This document shows, one piece after another, positions 9,631 through 18,221 of a DNA stretch of 64,000 nucleotides (its first letter is position 1; every line of letters starts with the position of its first letter). The notes under the pieces are model-generated. The model was not told the origin of the DNA. It searched no databases and saw nothing but the letters and a program-made list of their open reading frames with translations. The position numbers were made by a program, and so were the translations under genes. The stretch is from Celeribacter baekdonensis B30 (GTDB lineage: Bacteria; Pseudomonadota; Alphaproteobacteria; Rhodobacterales; Rhodobacteraceae), in contig NZ_AMRK01000002.1 of assembly GCF_000299875.1 (NCBI RefSeq), forward strand, positions 372,001 through 436,000, in the 5' to 3' direction.

Positions 9631-10824
9631 TTATACCCGCGAGGCCAAGAGCTTGGCCGCCGCCACCGACCCGCCGCTTTGGTGCGGAATATCGAGCGCG
9701 ACAAAGGCGGTTTCGATCGCACCGATGATGCCAAGCACCATATGGGCGTTGATGTGGCCCATGTGGCCGATGCGGAAATAGCCATCGGATTCGGCCGAGC
9801 CAATGTCGCCAAAACCCAAGGAAATCCCCAGCGTGATACCGAGATGTTCGGTCAGCCAAGTCCGCAACTGCGTGGCCGCGGGGGCTGCGAGGCCCAAGGT
9901 CGTGACCGCATGAGAGCGCGCCGCAGGGTCCGCGATGTTGAAATGCAACGGTGCCCCCCACTGATCCACAGCGGCCCAATAGGCCCGCGCCAAGATTTCA
10001 TGCCGGGCATAGACGTTGTCCAAGCCCTCTTCCAAAATCATATCAACGGCTTGGCGCAGACCATAGAGATGATGGGTTGGCGGCGTGCCGTCGAAATATT
10101 CATAAAGATGCACCGGATTGGCGCGCGTTTCCCACGCCCAATAAGGCGTGCGCAGATCGACATTGCGCCCCGCCTCAAGTGCCTTATCTGAGAACCAGAC
10201 AAAGCCCAGACCCGGAGGCGTCATCAGGCCCTTTTGCGAGGCGGCGATCATCACATCGACGCCCCAAGCGTCCATCTCAAACCGCTCACAGCCCAACGAG
10301 GCAATCGCATCAACGGCGTAAATCGCGGGGTGGCCGGCGGCATCAATGGCTTGGCGCGCCAGAGCAATATCATTGCGCACCGAGGTGGCGGTGTCGACAT
10401 GGGTGACCAAAACCGCTTTGATCTCATGTGCCGTGTCGGCCCGCAGGGCGGCTTCCAAACGGGCGGGATCAATCGGGGCTTGTTTGCCAAACTCGATCAC
10501 CTCAACCTTGGCCCCCAAACGGGCCGCAACATCCGCCCAGCCATGACCAAAATTGCCCGTCGCACAGACCAAAACTTTGTCGCCGCGCGAGATCATATTG
10601 GTGAGCGAGGCTTCCCAAAGCCCATGGCCGTTGGAAATATAAAACGCCATGTTATGCGCGGTGCCCGCGATCTTGTTGAGATCGGGCACGAGACTACGGG
10701 TCAAATCGACCAATTCGCCGGTGTAAATATTCGGCGCCGGGCGATGCATGGCCTGAAGCACCGGATCGGGGATCACGGAAGGACCGGGAATGGCTAAGTA
10801 ATGGCGACCGTTGGCAAGTGTCAT
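9631..10824 (-). CDS. Class V aminotransferase (serine/alanine-glyoxylate type)
   Basis: A 397-residue fold-type I enzyme of the alanine/serine-glyoxylate and pyridoxamine-pyruvate aminotransferase group. The start is typical (LAIPGPSVIPDPVLQAM). ISNGHGLWEASLTNM forms the cofactor cup, YAVDAIASLG carries the PLP aspartate, and SQKGLMTPPG the Schiff-base lysine at about residue 197. The FRIGHMGH C-terminal motif is common in this group. Serine-glyoxylate aminotransferase would fit glyoxylate and one-carbon metabolism, but no serine-cycle genes lie nearby, so the substrate is open. Convergent with the HisC-like gene. Confidence 0.87.
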   Translation of the reverse strand: MTLANGRHYLAIPGPSVIPDPVLQAMHRPAPNIYTGELVDLTRSLVPDLNKIAGTAHNMAFYISNGHGLWEASLTNMISRGDKVLVCATGNFGHGWADVAARLGAKVEVIEFGKQAPIDPARLEAALRADTAHEIKAVLVTHVDTATSVRNDIALARQAIDAAGHPAIYAVDAIASLGCERFEMDAWGVDVMIAASQKGLMTPPGLGFVWFSDKALEAGRNVDLRTPYWAWETRANPVHLYEYFDGTPPTHHLYGLRQAVDMILEEGLDNVYARHEILARAYWAAVDQWGAPLHFNIADPAARSHAVTTLGLAAPAATQLRTWLTEHLGITLGISLGFGDIGSAESDGYFRIGHMGHINAHMVLGIIGAIETAFVALDIPHQSGGSVAAAKLLASRV

Positions 10825-11015
10825 GGGCTGTCCTCAAACTCATATCAGGCCCAAGCGGTATCTCTCCAAAGCGGCCCCGTCAATTGTCGCTCCTGTCACA
10901 GAGGGGTGCGCAGGTTTGGAGGAACCCCTCCGGCACAGAGGCACGCGCGCGCCTTGCTTGCCCCGGCGGGCAAAGGGCGATAAAGAGGCGCGATGATTTT
11001 GCAATCGGAGCCCTG

Positions 11016-11705
11016 ATGTTCAAGACGCTAAAAAGAGGGTTCAAAAGGTTTGAGCGCGGTGAGGTCGGCCAGTTTGGCAATGACGTGTCCACACCACGCA
11101 CCCGCAGGCTTGCGATGTGGCATTTCCACCTGTTTGACCATGCGTTTTTGCGCGGAATTTGGACCAACCTGTATGAGATCGCGCCCTGCGTGTGGCGGTC
11201 CAATCAGCCTTCGCCTGCGCGGATCAAACGCTATGCTCGAATGGGGATCAAAACCATCCTGAGCCTGCGTGGCGACAAAGACCTGTCGTTCATGTTGTTG
11301 GAAAAACAAGCCTGTGCCGAACATGGGATCACATTGATCACCACCAACAAAGCCGCCGCACGCGGAGCCCTCTCAGGCAAAGACTACGTTGAGCTGATCG
11401 ACCTTTTGGCCTCGATCCCGAAACCGTTTTTGATCCATTGCAAATCCGGCGCAGACCGGGCGGGGCTGGCCTCGGCGCTCTATCTGTTGCACTGTGAAGG
11501 GGCCTCAATCAAAGAGGCCAAAAAGATGTTGAGCCTGCGGTTCATGCATCTCAAAAGTACGAAAACCGGCATTTTGGATCATATCCTTGATCTCTATGAG
11601 GCCGATCTCAAAGCCGATGGCCCGATCCCGATCCGGGACTGGTTTGAGACCCGCTATGACATTGAAAAGGCTCGCACCTTCAAAACCATGCGGTCCTTCC
11701 CCTAA
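11016..11705 (+). CDS. Protein tyrosine phosphatase-like (DSP family) protein
   Basis: A 229-residue protein with the cysteine phosphatase P-loop HCKSGADRAG at about residues 141-150, matching H-C-x5-R. Upstream, WRSNQPSPARIKRYARMGIKTILSLRGD is the usual N-terminal part of bacterial dual-specificity phosphatases. The start at 11016 has a modest GGAG nearby. The frame is open some 66 codons upstream, but that part lacks family character. It lies 12 bases before an MsbA-like exporter and is probably co-transcribed. Small phosphatases of this type often act near cell-envelope genes; the substrate is unknown. Confidence 0.82.
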   Translation: MFKTLKRGFKRFERGEVGQFGNDVSTPRTRRLAMWHFHLFDHAFLRGIWTNLYEIAPCVWRSNQPSPARIKRYARMGIKTILSLRGDKDLSFMLLEKQACAEHGITLITTNKAAARGALSGKDYVELIDLLASIPKPFLIHCKSGADRAGLASALYLLHCEGASIKEAKKMLSLRFMHLKSTKTGILDHILDLYEADLKADGPIPIRDWFETRYDIEKARTFKTMRSFP

Positions 11706-11717
11706 GAAAGCGCCCCG

Positions 11718-13631
11718 ATGAGCACGCCCGCCCCCATCATCCCGGACACCGGTTCACGCATCTTGATCGCGTGGCTTTGGCGCGATTATTTGCGCCGCTA
11801 TGTAGTGTTGGTGGCGGTGGCTTTGGTGTTTATGGCCCTCGAAGGCGCGATGTTGGGGGCGCTGTCCTATCTGATCAAACCGATGTTCGACCGGGTCTTG
11901 GTAGCGCAAAACGGCGATGCCATTATTTGGGTGGCGCTTGCCGTTTTTGGCGTCTTCACTGCCCGTGCGATCGCGTCCTTCAGTCACCGCGTCATCATGG
12001 CCGTGGTCGGCCAAAAAGTGTCCGCGACCCTTCAGGCCCGGCTTGTCGCTCATATGCTGACCCTCGATGGTCGTTTTTTCCAGGACCACCCCCCCGGCAC
12101 CCTGATCGAACGCACCCGTGGCGACAGCGCCGCCGTCTCAGGCGTCTGGGGTACGGTGCTTGCGGCCTTTGGCCGGGATTTCATTTCGCTCTTGTCACTG
12201 CTGACCGTGGCGATTTTGGTCGATTGGCGCTGGACGTTGATTGCTGTGGCGGGGGCTCCCCTGTTGGCCGTTCCGGTGACGGTTTTGCAAAACCTCGTGC
12301 GCCGGACCACGCGTAGCGCGCGTCAGGCCTCGGCCCGCGTGTCGACCCGGTTGGACGAGATTTTCCACGGCGCAACCACGATCAAACTCTCGGGCACGGA
12401 AGCCCGCGAGGCAGATCGCTTTCATGGCGAAATCAATCACTTCGTCGCCTCGCAAATCAAATCCGAAGCGGGACAAGCGGGCATTCCGGCGCTGATGGAC
12501 ATCGTTGCGGGCTTGGGCTTTTTCGGCGTGTTGCTTTACGGCGGCCACCAGATCATCGACGGCACCAAAACCGTCGGCGAATTCATGTCGTTTTTCACCG
12601 CCATGGCCTTGGTGTTTGAACCGTTGCGGCGTTTGGGCAATGTCTCCGGCGTCTGGCAGGCGGCGCGGGCGTCGTTGGAGCGCATTCATGCGATCTTTGC
12701 CGAGCGGCCCGAAATCACCTCGCCAGCAACGCCCAAAGCCCTGCCCATCGCCGCCAAAGACGCCGACATCCGGTTTGAAAACGTGCATTTCGCCTATGCT
12801 GACGCCCCCGTGTTAAACGGCACGACCTTCACCGCAGAGGCCGGTAAAACCACCGCTTTGGTCGGCGCCTCCGGGGCCGGAAAATCCACCGTGTTCAACC
12901 TGATGACACGGCTCGCGGACCCACAGGCCGGCACCATTTCCATCGGCGGGGTCGCCACGATGGATCTGTCCCTGCCCGATTTGCGCGGTCTCTATTCCGT
13001 GGTGTCGCAAGACGCACTGTTGTTTGACGAAAGTCTGCGCGACAATGTCTTGATGGGGGCGAAAGCGGATGAGGTCAAACTCACTGCCGCTCTCAAAGCC
13101 GCCCATGTCGATGATTTCATCCCCAAACTCGACCATGGCCTCGATACCCAGGTCGGCCCGCGCGGATCGGGGCTTTCGGGTGGACAACGGCAACGGGTGG
13201 CGATTGCCCGCGCCGTGCTGCGCGACCGTCCGGTGTTGTTGCTCGATGAGGCGACCTCTGCCCTTGATGCGCAATCGGAAAAGGTGGTTCAAACCGCGCT
13301 TGAGACCCTCTCCAAGGACCGCACCACTTTGGTCATTGCCCACCGCCTCTCGACCATTCGCAACGCGCATAAGATTGTGGTGATGGACAAGGGGCAGGTC
13401 GTGGACGAGGGCACCCATGATGAACTCTTGGCGCGCGGCGGGCTTTATGCCGACCTCTATCGCCTGCAATATGCCGATGGCCGCACCGTCAGCGACGGTA
13501 AGACTGGGCGAGCTTTGAAGGGGCCGCGCCCAGCCGGTAGCGCAGAAGACGGACAAGGTTCCGGCCTCCTTGCCGCAACCAGCCGTGTGTTTGGTAATGT
13601 GCTGGGTCTGTTTGGACGCGCAAAGGACTAA
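11718..13631 (+). CDS. ABC exporter with fused membrane and ATPase domains (MsbA-like)
   Basis: A 637-residue half-transporter. About residues 20-330 form the six-helix ABC exporter membrane domain, and 345-585 the nucleotide-binding domain with Walker A GASGAGKST (about 382-390), signature LSGGQRQR (about 483), Walker B LLLDEATSALD (about 506) and the switch histidine in IAHRLST. It resembles lipid A/multidrug exporters. The family domain ends near LYADLYRLQYAD. The last 45-50 residues, rich in Gly, Ala and Pro, are read from the strand opposite the end of the convergent glycosyltransferase, an overlap of 143 bases. It follows the phosphatase gene by 12 bases. Confidence 0.9.
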   Translation: MSTPAPIIPDTGSRILIAWLWRDYLRRYVVLVAVALVFMALEGAMLGALSYLIKPMFDRVLVAQNGDAIIWVALAVFGVFTARAIASFSHRVIMAVVGQKVSATLQARLVAHMLTLDGRFFQDHPPGTLIERTRGDSAAVSGVWGTVLAAFGRDFISLLSLLTVAILVDWRWTLIAVAGAPLLAVPVTVLQNLVRRTTRSARQASARVSTRLDEIFHGATTIKLSGTEAREADRFHGEINHFVASQIKSEAGQAGIPALMDIVAGLGFFGVLLYGGHQIIDGTKTVGEFMSFFTAMALVFEPLRRLGNVSGVWQAARASLERIHAIFAERPEITSPATPKALPIAAKDADIRFENVHFAYADAPVLNGTTFTAEAGKTTALVGASGAGKSTVFNLMTRLADPQAGTISIGGVATMDLSLPDLRGLYSVVSQDALLFDESLRDNVLMGAKADEVKLTAALKAAHVDDFIPKLDHGLDTQVGPRGSGLSGGQRQRVAIARAVLRDRPVLLLDEATSALDAQSEKVVQTALETLSKDRTTLVIAHRLSTIRNAHKIVVMDKGQVVDEGTHDELLARGGLYADLYRLQYADGRTVSDGKTGRALKGPRPAGSAEDGQGSGLLAATSRVFGNVLGLFGRAKD

Positions 13632-14175
13632 GCACGATCCTACCCTTGAGCTTGCGCGCCATGGCCACGTCTTCCATCAGTGGAATGTCGTCAAAGCCAC
13701 CGATCTCATCATACATGTCGCGCGAGATCAAAAGCGCCTGATCGCCATAGGGCAGATCAAACCATTTGCTCCGCAGATTGGCCCAGCCTGCGGTCCATTT
13801 GGCGCGCATCCCCGTGGTGCCGCGAAACGCCAGAGAATACACCATCGCCTTGTCATAGCCATGCGCCAGATGGATCACCGTCGCCTCGGCCCAGCCTTCG
13901 GGCAACCATGTGTCGGCATGCAGGAACAACAACCAATCGCCCTGAGCCACCTCCGCCCCGCGTTTGAGTTGCCCCCCCCTTGAGGGTGCGCCGACGATCA
14001 ACTCGGCACCGACAAAATCGGCCATTTTCTCAACCCCATCGGTCGAGCCGCCATCGGTCAGGATCAACTCCCGCACCAATCCCGCATCCAAGCCCTCCAT
14101 CAAAGACAGCATGGTATCGCGCAGCTTCGGCGTGGCGTTCAGGGTCGGGATGATGACAGAGATCGGCGCGCGCAT
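13489..14175 (-). CDS. Glycosyltransferase family 2, TIGR04283-like
   Basis: A 228-residue GT-A glycosyltransferase. The nucleotide-sugar fold starts with ISVIIPTLNA. LTDGGSTDG and FLHADTWLPEGW are typical, the latter holding the metal-binding D-x-D-like site. The C-terminal DIPLMEDVAMARKLK includes the catalytic-base ED pair, and the ending (GWLRQGGRNLVRLLRYRLG) is normal for the TIGR04283 subgroup. The protein therefore appears complete, and the overlap with the exporter gene is due to the exporter's extra tail. The sugar donor and acceptor are unknown. ATG 14175 fits the domain start. Confidence 0.85.
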   Translation of the reverse strand: MRAPISVIIPTLNATPKLRDTMLSLMEGLDAGLVRELILTDGGSTDGVEKMADFVGAELIVGAPSRGGQLKRGAEVAQGDWLLFLHADTWLPEGWAEATVIHLAHGYDKAMVYSLAFRGTTGMRAKWTAGWANLRSKWFDLPYGDQALLISRDMYDEIGGFDDIPLMEDVAMARKLKGRIVLSPLRVQTDPAHYQTHGWLRQGGRNLVRLLRYRLGAAPSKLAQSYRR

Positions 14176-14238
14176 GTGTTTCCCGCTTTTCGTGGCTCTT
14201 TTCCTTCCTATATGAAGAGTGGAAAAAGGGGAATGAGC

Positions 14239-14976
14239 ATGACAGACACATCCGCACGCAGCGTCATTGAGATCACAGGCGAGGACCGCATCCATTTCCT
14301 GCAAGGGTTGGTGTCCAACGATATGCGCCACTTGGAACATGGGCCCGTCTATGCCGCGCTTTTGTCGCCACAGGGCAAATTCATCGTCGATTTCTTTTTG
14401 GTGCCCGAAGGCGAGGCCGTGCTGTTGGATGTGGCGCAGTCCGAGGCGGAGGCGCTTTTGAAACGCCTGACCATGTATAAACTGCGCTCCAAGGTGACCT
14501 TGAGCCTGAGTGAGCGCACCGTGTCGCGAGGACTTGGCGAGGCACCCGACGGGGCCATCCAAGACCCCCGCACCCCCGACATGGGATGGCGCGCCTATGA
14601 TGGACGGCCCTCGCAAGAGGTCGATTGGGATGCAATCCGGGTGGCTCATTGCGTGCCTGAAACCGGGATAGAGCTGACCCCGGACACCTTTATCTTAGAG
14701 GCCGGATTTGAGCGTCTGAACGGGGTCGATTTCAAAAAGGGCTGTTATGTCGGCCAAGAAGTCACCGCCCGGATGAAACACAAAACCGATCTGCGCAAAG
14801 GCCTTGTGCGTGTGACGATCACCGGCTCCGCCCCCGTCGGCACCGAGATCACCACTGTGGATGGAAAACCTGCGGGCGTTTTGTTCACCCAATCCGGTGG
14901 CCACGCCATCGCCTATCTGCGCTTTGATCGCGCAACGGGCCCACTGCGCGCCGGGGATGCGGAAATTTCCGCTTAA
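14239..14976 (+). CDS. ygfZ: Folate-binding YgfZ/CAF17-like iron-sulfur assembly protein
   Basis: A 245-residue relative of the aminomethyltransferase fold. These proteins use tetrahydrofolate and assist repair or maturation of certain iron-sulfur enzymes. The diagnostic K-G-C-Y-x-G-Q-E motif is seen as FKKGCYVGQEVTARM in the C-terminal half, with the conserved cysteine. The N-terminal VIEITGEDRIHFLQGLVSND is also typical. ATG 14239 is chosen because AAGGGG lies seven bases upstream; ATG 14233 is in frame but too close to that site. It stands divergent from the glycosyltransferase. Confidence 0.9.
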   Translation: MTDTSARSVIEITGEDRIHFLQGLVSNDMRHLEHGPVYAALLSPQGKFIVDFFLVPEGEAVLLDVAQSEAEALLKRLTMYKLRSKVTLSLSERTVSRGLGEAPDGAIQDPRTPDMGWRAYDGRPSQEVDWDAIRVAHCVPETGIELTPDTFILEAGFERLNGVDFKKGCYVGQEVTARMKHKTDLRKGLVRVTITGSAPVGTEITTVDGKPAGVLFTQSGGHAIAYLRFDRATGPLRAGDAEISA

Positions 14977-15053
14977 GCGACAGCAAAGTCTTAACTTTTC
15001 AAATCTACCCTGCTCAGGCATGATCATCATATATGATGTCAGGGAGGACAAAC

Positions 15054-15092
15054 GTGCGGGCCAATTCTTTCAAACGGTGGGGCAGCCGATGA
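15054..15092 (+). CDS. Possible 12-codon leader peptide before the BKACE gene
   Basis: A GTG codon at 15054 lies seven bases after a very strong ribosome site (AGGGAGG, 15041-15047). It opens a 12-residue frame (MRANSFKRWGSR if initiated with Met) whose TGA overlaps the ATG of the BKACE gene as ATGA. The BKACE start itself has only GGTGGGG upstream, so translational coupling is plausible. This is a sequence pattern only; there is no family to support it. Confidence 0.25.
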   Translation: MRANSFKRWGSR

Positions 15093-15922
15093 CCACACCC
15101 TGTATCATTTGTGTTGCGATCACCGGCTCTTTGCCAACCAAAGCCGACAATCCAGCGGTGCCAATCACCGTGGCGGAGCAAATCGAGTCCACCCATGAGG
15201 CCTATGAGGCCGGGGCCAGCATCGCCCATTGCCATGTCCGCGATGACGAAGGCAAACCCACCTCCGATCCCGAACGGTTCGCGCGGCTCAAAGAGGGCAT
15301 TCAAACCCATTGCCCCGGCATGATCGTGCAACTGTCGACCGGCGGTCGATCCGGGGCAGGCAAAACCCGTGGCGGCATGTTGTCCCTGCGCCCGCCGATG
15401 GCCTCCCTCTCCGTTGGCTCCAACAATTTCCCGACTCGCGTCTATGAAAATCCGCCCGACCTTGTCGATTGGCTGGCCGCAGAAATGATCACCTACGGTA
15501 TCAAACCCGAAATTGAAGCTTTTGATCTTTCGCATATTTATCAGGCCAAACTGATGGCGGATCGAGGCCAGATCAAAGGCACGCCCTATGTGCAATTCGT
15601 CATGGGCGTCAAAAATGCCATGCCTGCCGACAAGCGCGTGTTTGATTTCTACGTCGAGACCGTGAAACACCTGTTTGGCGAAAACACACCATGGTGTGCT
15701 GCCGGTGTGGGGCGTCATCAGCTTGAACTCAACGAATGGTCTGCCGCAGCAGGCGGTCACCTGCGCACCGGGCTTGAGGACAACATCCGTATTGATCGCG
15801 ACACCTTGGCCCCGTCCAATGCCGCCTTGGTCGAACTGGCTGTCCTTGCCGCCCAACGTCACAAACGCCCCGTCGCCACACCTGCGCAAGCGCGGGCCAT
15901 CCTTGGATTGCGAAAGGGCTAA
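15089..15922 (+). CDS. BKACE (beta-keto acid cleavage enzyme, DUF849) family protein
   Basis: A 277-residue TIM-barrel zinc enzyme of the 3-keto-5-aminohexanoate cleavage (Kce/BKACE) family, which condenses a beta-keto acid with acetyl-CoA. The start IICVAITGS and AGASIAHCHVRDDEGKPT, with its metal-binding histidines, match the family. So do QLSTGGRSGAG and the glutamate in PEIEAFDLSHI. No lysine-fermentation or carnitine genes are nearby, so the keto-acid substrate is open. The chosen ATG gives the normal N-terminus; a longer in-frame start near 15020 would add about 23 atypical residues. Confidence 0.87.
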   Translation: MTTPCIICVAITGSLPTKADNPAVPITVAEQIESTHEAYEAGASIAHCHVRDDEGKPTSDPERFARLKEGIQTHCPGMIVQLSTGGRSGAGKTRGGMLSLRPPMASLSVGSNNFPTRVYENPPDLVDWLAAEMITYGIKPEIEAFDLSHIYQAKLMADRGQIKGTPYVQFVMGVKNAMPADKRVFDFYVETVKHLFGENTPWCAAGVGRHQLELNEWSAAAGGHLRTGLEDNIRIDRDTLAPSNAALVELAVLAAQRHKRPVATPAQARAILGLRKG

Positions 15923-15924
15923 TC

Positions 15925-15945
15925 GTTCGCGCTGTCAGCGCGTTA
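15925..15945. terminator. Small inverted repeat between convergent genes
   Basis: CGCGCTG (15928-15934) and CAGCGCG (15936-15942) form a perfect repeat directly after the BKACE stop, followed by TTAAAC. It could fold as a short stem. There is no U-run, so termination is uncertain. Confidence 0.3.
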
Positions 15946-15958
15946 AACATCGCGGCGA

Positions 15959-16270
15959 TCAGATGATGATCGTCGCGCATTCCAAGGCACATCCCGCCAC
16001 GCACAACATATCGCCATTGCAGCCGCGCGAACATTCCTTAAGGCAGTTGGCCGCATGTTCGGGCGTGCGCAATTTCGGGTCCAAAATCGTTAAATCGGGA
16101 ACGCCCTCCGCACTCATCGTGACGCGCGCGACCTCTTCGTCATCATCGGCAAACAGGATGGTGATCTCCGTTGGGCTGTCGATGCGCGCGCGCAGCCCCT
16201 GACCCGTATCCGGGTTGATGGCAGTCAAAGTATAGGCAAGACGGCTTTTCGCGAGACTGGCTTCTGTCAT
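15959..16270 (-). CDS. Small protein with six-cysteine C-terminal hairpin motif
   Basis: A 103-residue protein of unrecognised family. Residues 1-70 look like a small soluble domain (YTLTAINPDTGQGLRARIDS, then an acidic FADDDEEVARV stretch). The last 28 residues hold all six cysteines in the symmetric pattern C-x3-C-x3-C-x5-C-x3-C-x3-C, ending ALECATIII. Such spacing suits a disulfide-bonded helical hairpin or a metal/cluster site. There is no signal peptide, and AGGAGG sits before ATG 16270. It lies between BKACE and efp without obvious operon partners. A precursor peptide with a Cys core cannot be excluded, but no modification enzyme is adjacent. Confidence 0.75.
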   Translation of the reverse strand: MTEASLAKSRLAYTLTAINPDTGQGLRARIDSPTEITILFADDDEEVARVTMSAEGVPDLTILDPKLRTPEHAANCLKECSRGCNGDMLCVAGCALECATIII

Positions 16271-16349
16271 GGCATCCTCCTGTGACAACTGAGCAAAGTT
16301 TCCCCCCGTTGCCTCATGCCTGCAATGATCTGAGCCTGTGCAAAAACGC

Positions 16350-16376
16350 ATAAAAAACGGCCCATAAAGGGCCGCC
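16350..16376 (-). terminator. Rho-independent terminator after efp
   Basis: On the minus strand CGGCCC, a 5-nt loop and GGGCCG (16358-16374) are followed by TTTTTTA, a textbook intrinsic terminator 25 bases after the efp stop codon. Confidence 0.8.
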
Positions 16377-16400
16377 TTTTGTCCGTTTGCTCTAAACTGC

Positions 16401-16964
16401 TTAGGCGCGTTCAGAATATTCCATCGTCTCGGTGTTCACCACGATGTCCTCGTCCTGGCCCACAAACGGCGGCACCATCACGCGCACACCATTGTCCAGG
16501 ATCGCAGGCTTAAACGAGTTCGCGGCAGTCTGTCCTTTGACCACCGGCTCGGTTTCCACAATCTTGCAGATCACCTTTTGCGGCAGCGTCGCGTTCAGCG
16601 CCTCAGAGTCATGGAATTCCACCACGATTGTCATGCCATCTTGCAAAAACGGACGGCGATCGCCCAGAATATCGGCGGGCATCTCAACCTGATCGTAGGT
16701 TTCCATATCCATGATGGTCAACATGCCATCGCTCTCATAGAGGAACTGCATGTCCTTTTGCTCCAACCGCACACGCTCGACCTTATCGGCGGAGCGGAAC
16801 CGTTCGTTGAGCTTGCGCCCGTCACGCAGGTTCTTCATCTCGACCTGAGCAAAGGCGCCGCCCTTGCCGGGTTTGACGTGATCGACTTTTACAGCGGCCC
16901 ACAGGCCCCCGTCATGTTCCAGCACGTTGCCGGGGCGGATTTCGTTACCGTTGATTTTGGGCAT
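16401..16964 (-). CDS. efp: Translation elongation factor P
   Basis: A 187-residue EF-P, normal length, which relieves ribosome stalling at polyproline. It has the KOW-like N-domain ([20 protein letters not shown]) and the loop PGKGGAF carrying the lysine that is modified in EpmA/EpmB organisms; the modification enzymes are not in this window. The two OB domains follow, with the C-terminal [23 protein letters not shown] and [26 protein letters not shown] signature. Single gene with its own terminator. Confidence 0.97.
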   Translation of the reverse strand: MPKINGNEIRPGNVLEHDGGLWAAVKVDHVKPGKGGAFAQVEMKNLRDGRKLNERFRSADKVERVRLEQKDMQFLYESDGMLTIMDMETYDQVEMPADILGDRRPFLQDGMTIVVEFHDSEALNATLPQKVICKIVETEPVVKGQTAANSFKPAILDNGVRVMVPPFVGQDEDIVVNTETMEYSERA

Positions 16965-17209
16965 ATGTCTAACCGTGGCCGTTGGTTGAAGAATGAGTTT
17001 CGCACCCTATATCCGTCCAAGGGCAGGCTGACAAGGCAGTCCTCTGGCGGCAACTGCGCGGGATTTGATCCGTTTGAGAAAATGTTAGCGCCTGAACTTA
17101 TGCACAAAATGCATAGGCGCCATGCAAATGCGTCGTATCCGAATCGACACAAACCTGTCATAAGGGCCCGCACGCCAGAAAGACAAGAGCAATAAAACAA
17201 GGAAAAACC

Positions 17210-17524
17210 ATGGCTGAGTTCGTTGATGGCACCGCATTCAACTATGAGCAAGGACAACGCGCCCGCAAACTTTTTGCGGCTGTTGTGTTGGCTGCACTCG
17301 ATGATGCGATCGCCGATGATAAGAAATACGGCAACGGCCCGGAACAAATCGCCCGTTGGGCACGCTCCCGTGATGGGCGCGAAGTTTTGTCCTGTGCCGG
17401 GATCGACCCATGCGAACGCGTGGTCTCCGGCCTGATGGAATTTGTGTCGAAAGGCATTCGTACCTCTGTCGCGCTGTCACGCGAAGAAAGCGAACGTCGC
17501 AACGCACAGGCGGAAGCTGCCTAA
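17210..17524 (+). CDS. Conserved small protein, DUF6280-like
   Basis: A 104-residue soluble protein that looks like a conserved Rhodobacteraceae family I associate with DUF6280. It is mostly helical, with a helix (QRARKLFAAVVLAALDDAIADDKK), then NGPEQIARWARSRDGREVLSCAGIDPCERVV. Two cysteines lie close together (C-AGIDP-C). AAGGAAA precedes the ATG, and a terminator follows, so it is probably a single-gene unit. No function is known to me. The strong Ala/Arg/Glu composition and lack of signal or membrane segments indicate a cytoplasmic role. Confidence 0.78.
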   Translation: MAEFVDGTAFNYEQGQRARKLFAAVVLAALDDAIADDKKYGNGPEQIARWARSRDGREVLSCAGIDPCERVVSGLMEFVSKGIRTSVALSREESERRNAQAEAA

Positions 17525-17551
17525 GCTCTCCGATCCCGCTGCTATTTCTGA

Positions 17552-17592
17552 AGAAGACGCGCCATGCTGCTCGCTGGCGCGTCTTTTCTTTT
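17552..17592 (+). terminator. Rho-independent terminator after the DUF6280-like gene
   Basis: AAGACGCGCC (17554-17563) pairs perfectly with GGCGCGTCTT (17576-17585) around a 12-nt loop, followed by TTCTTTTG. Confidence 0.8.
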
Positions 17593-17647
17593 GCCGCCAT
17601 GCCGTCATACTGCGCGCACCCTTGGTTCAACCTGATGGAGCCCGCGC

Positions 17648-18145
17648 ATGCCCCAAAAAAAGAAAATCGACGTCCCCTCACTCCCCGCCAAAATCGGCAC
17701 GCTCTATCCCCCGCCTTACCACACAAACACCCGCGCCCGTGTCAAACGCGCGCTTGGGGACACGGCGGGACTGACGCAATTTGGCGTCAACATGACCACG
17801 CTCCCCCCCGGCACATGGTCCGCCCTGCCCCATTGGCACGAAAAAGAAGACGAGTTCGTCTATATCGTTTCGGGCCATCCGACGCTGGTCTATGGCGACA
17901 CCGAAGAACAGCTCGCTCCCGGTGATTGCGCCGGCTTCAAGGCCGGTGAAGAGATCGGCCATTGCCTGCAAAACCGCACCGACAGCGATGTGATCGTGTT
18001 AGAGGTCGGGTCGCGCATCGCCGGCGAACGCGCCTATTATCCGGGGCTCGATCTGATGGCGGACACCGCGTCCGACGCCTTCTACCACCACCTCGACGGC
18101 ACCCCCTACGCAGACATCAAACGCCGCGGCCCTGATGACGACTGA
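17648..18145 (+). CDS. Cupin domain protein
   Basis: A 165-residue single-domain cupin. The first cupin motif reads PHWHEKEDEFVYIVSGHPTLVYG, with two histidines and a glutamate positioned as metal ligands. The second is less clear, around GDCAGFKAGEEIGHCLQN, with the third histidine. The C-terminal RIAGERAYYPGLDLM resembles small cupins often annotated as sugar- or transcription-related. The enzymatic role, if any, is unknown. It lies upstream of cobQ by 76 bases in the same direction, which may be chance. Confidence 0.85.
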   Translation: MPQKKKIDVPSLPAKIGTLYPPPYHTNTRARVKRALGDTAGLTQFGVNMTTLPPGTWSALPHWHEKEDEFVYIVSGHPTLVYGDTEEQLAPGDCAGFKAGEEIGHCLQNRTDSDVIVLEVGSRIAGERAYYPGLDLMADTASDAFYHHLDGTPYADIKRRGPDDD

Positions 18146-18221
18146 GATTCCGCGCATTTGGCTTTCGTCTTCAACGCAGTTCAAATACTCCTCTTAAAAC
18201 CGAAAGAAGAGGGACAGCGGC

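Noticed and set aside
10825-11015. Possible riboswitch before the class V aminotransferase
   Set aside because: GGAGAGATACCG superficially resembles a glycine riboswitch, but the conserved tandem aptamer elements are missing.
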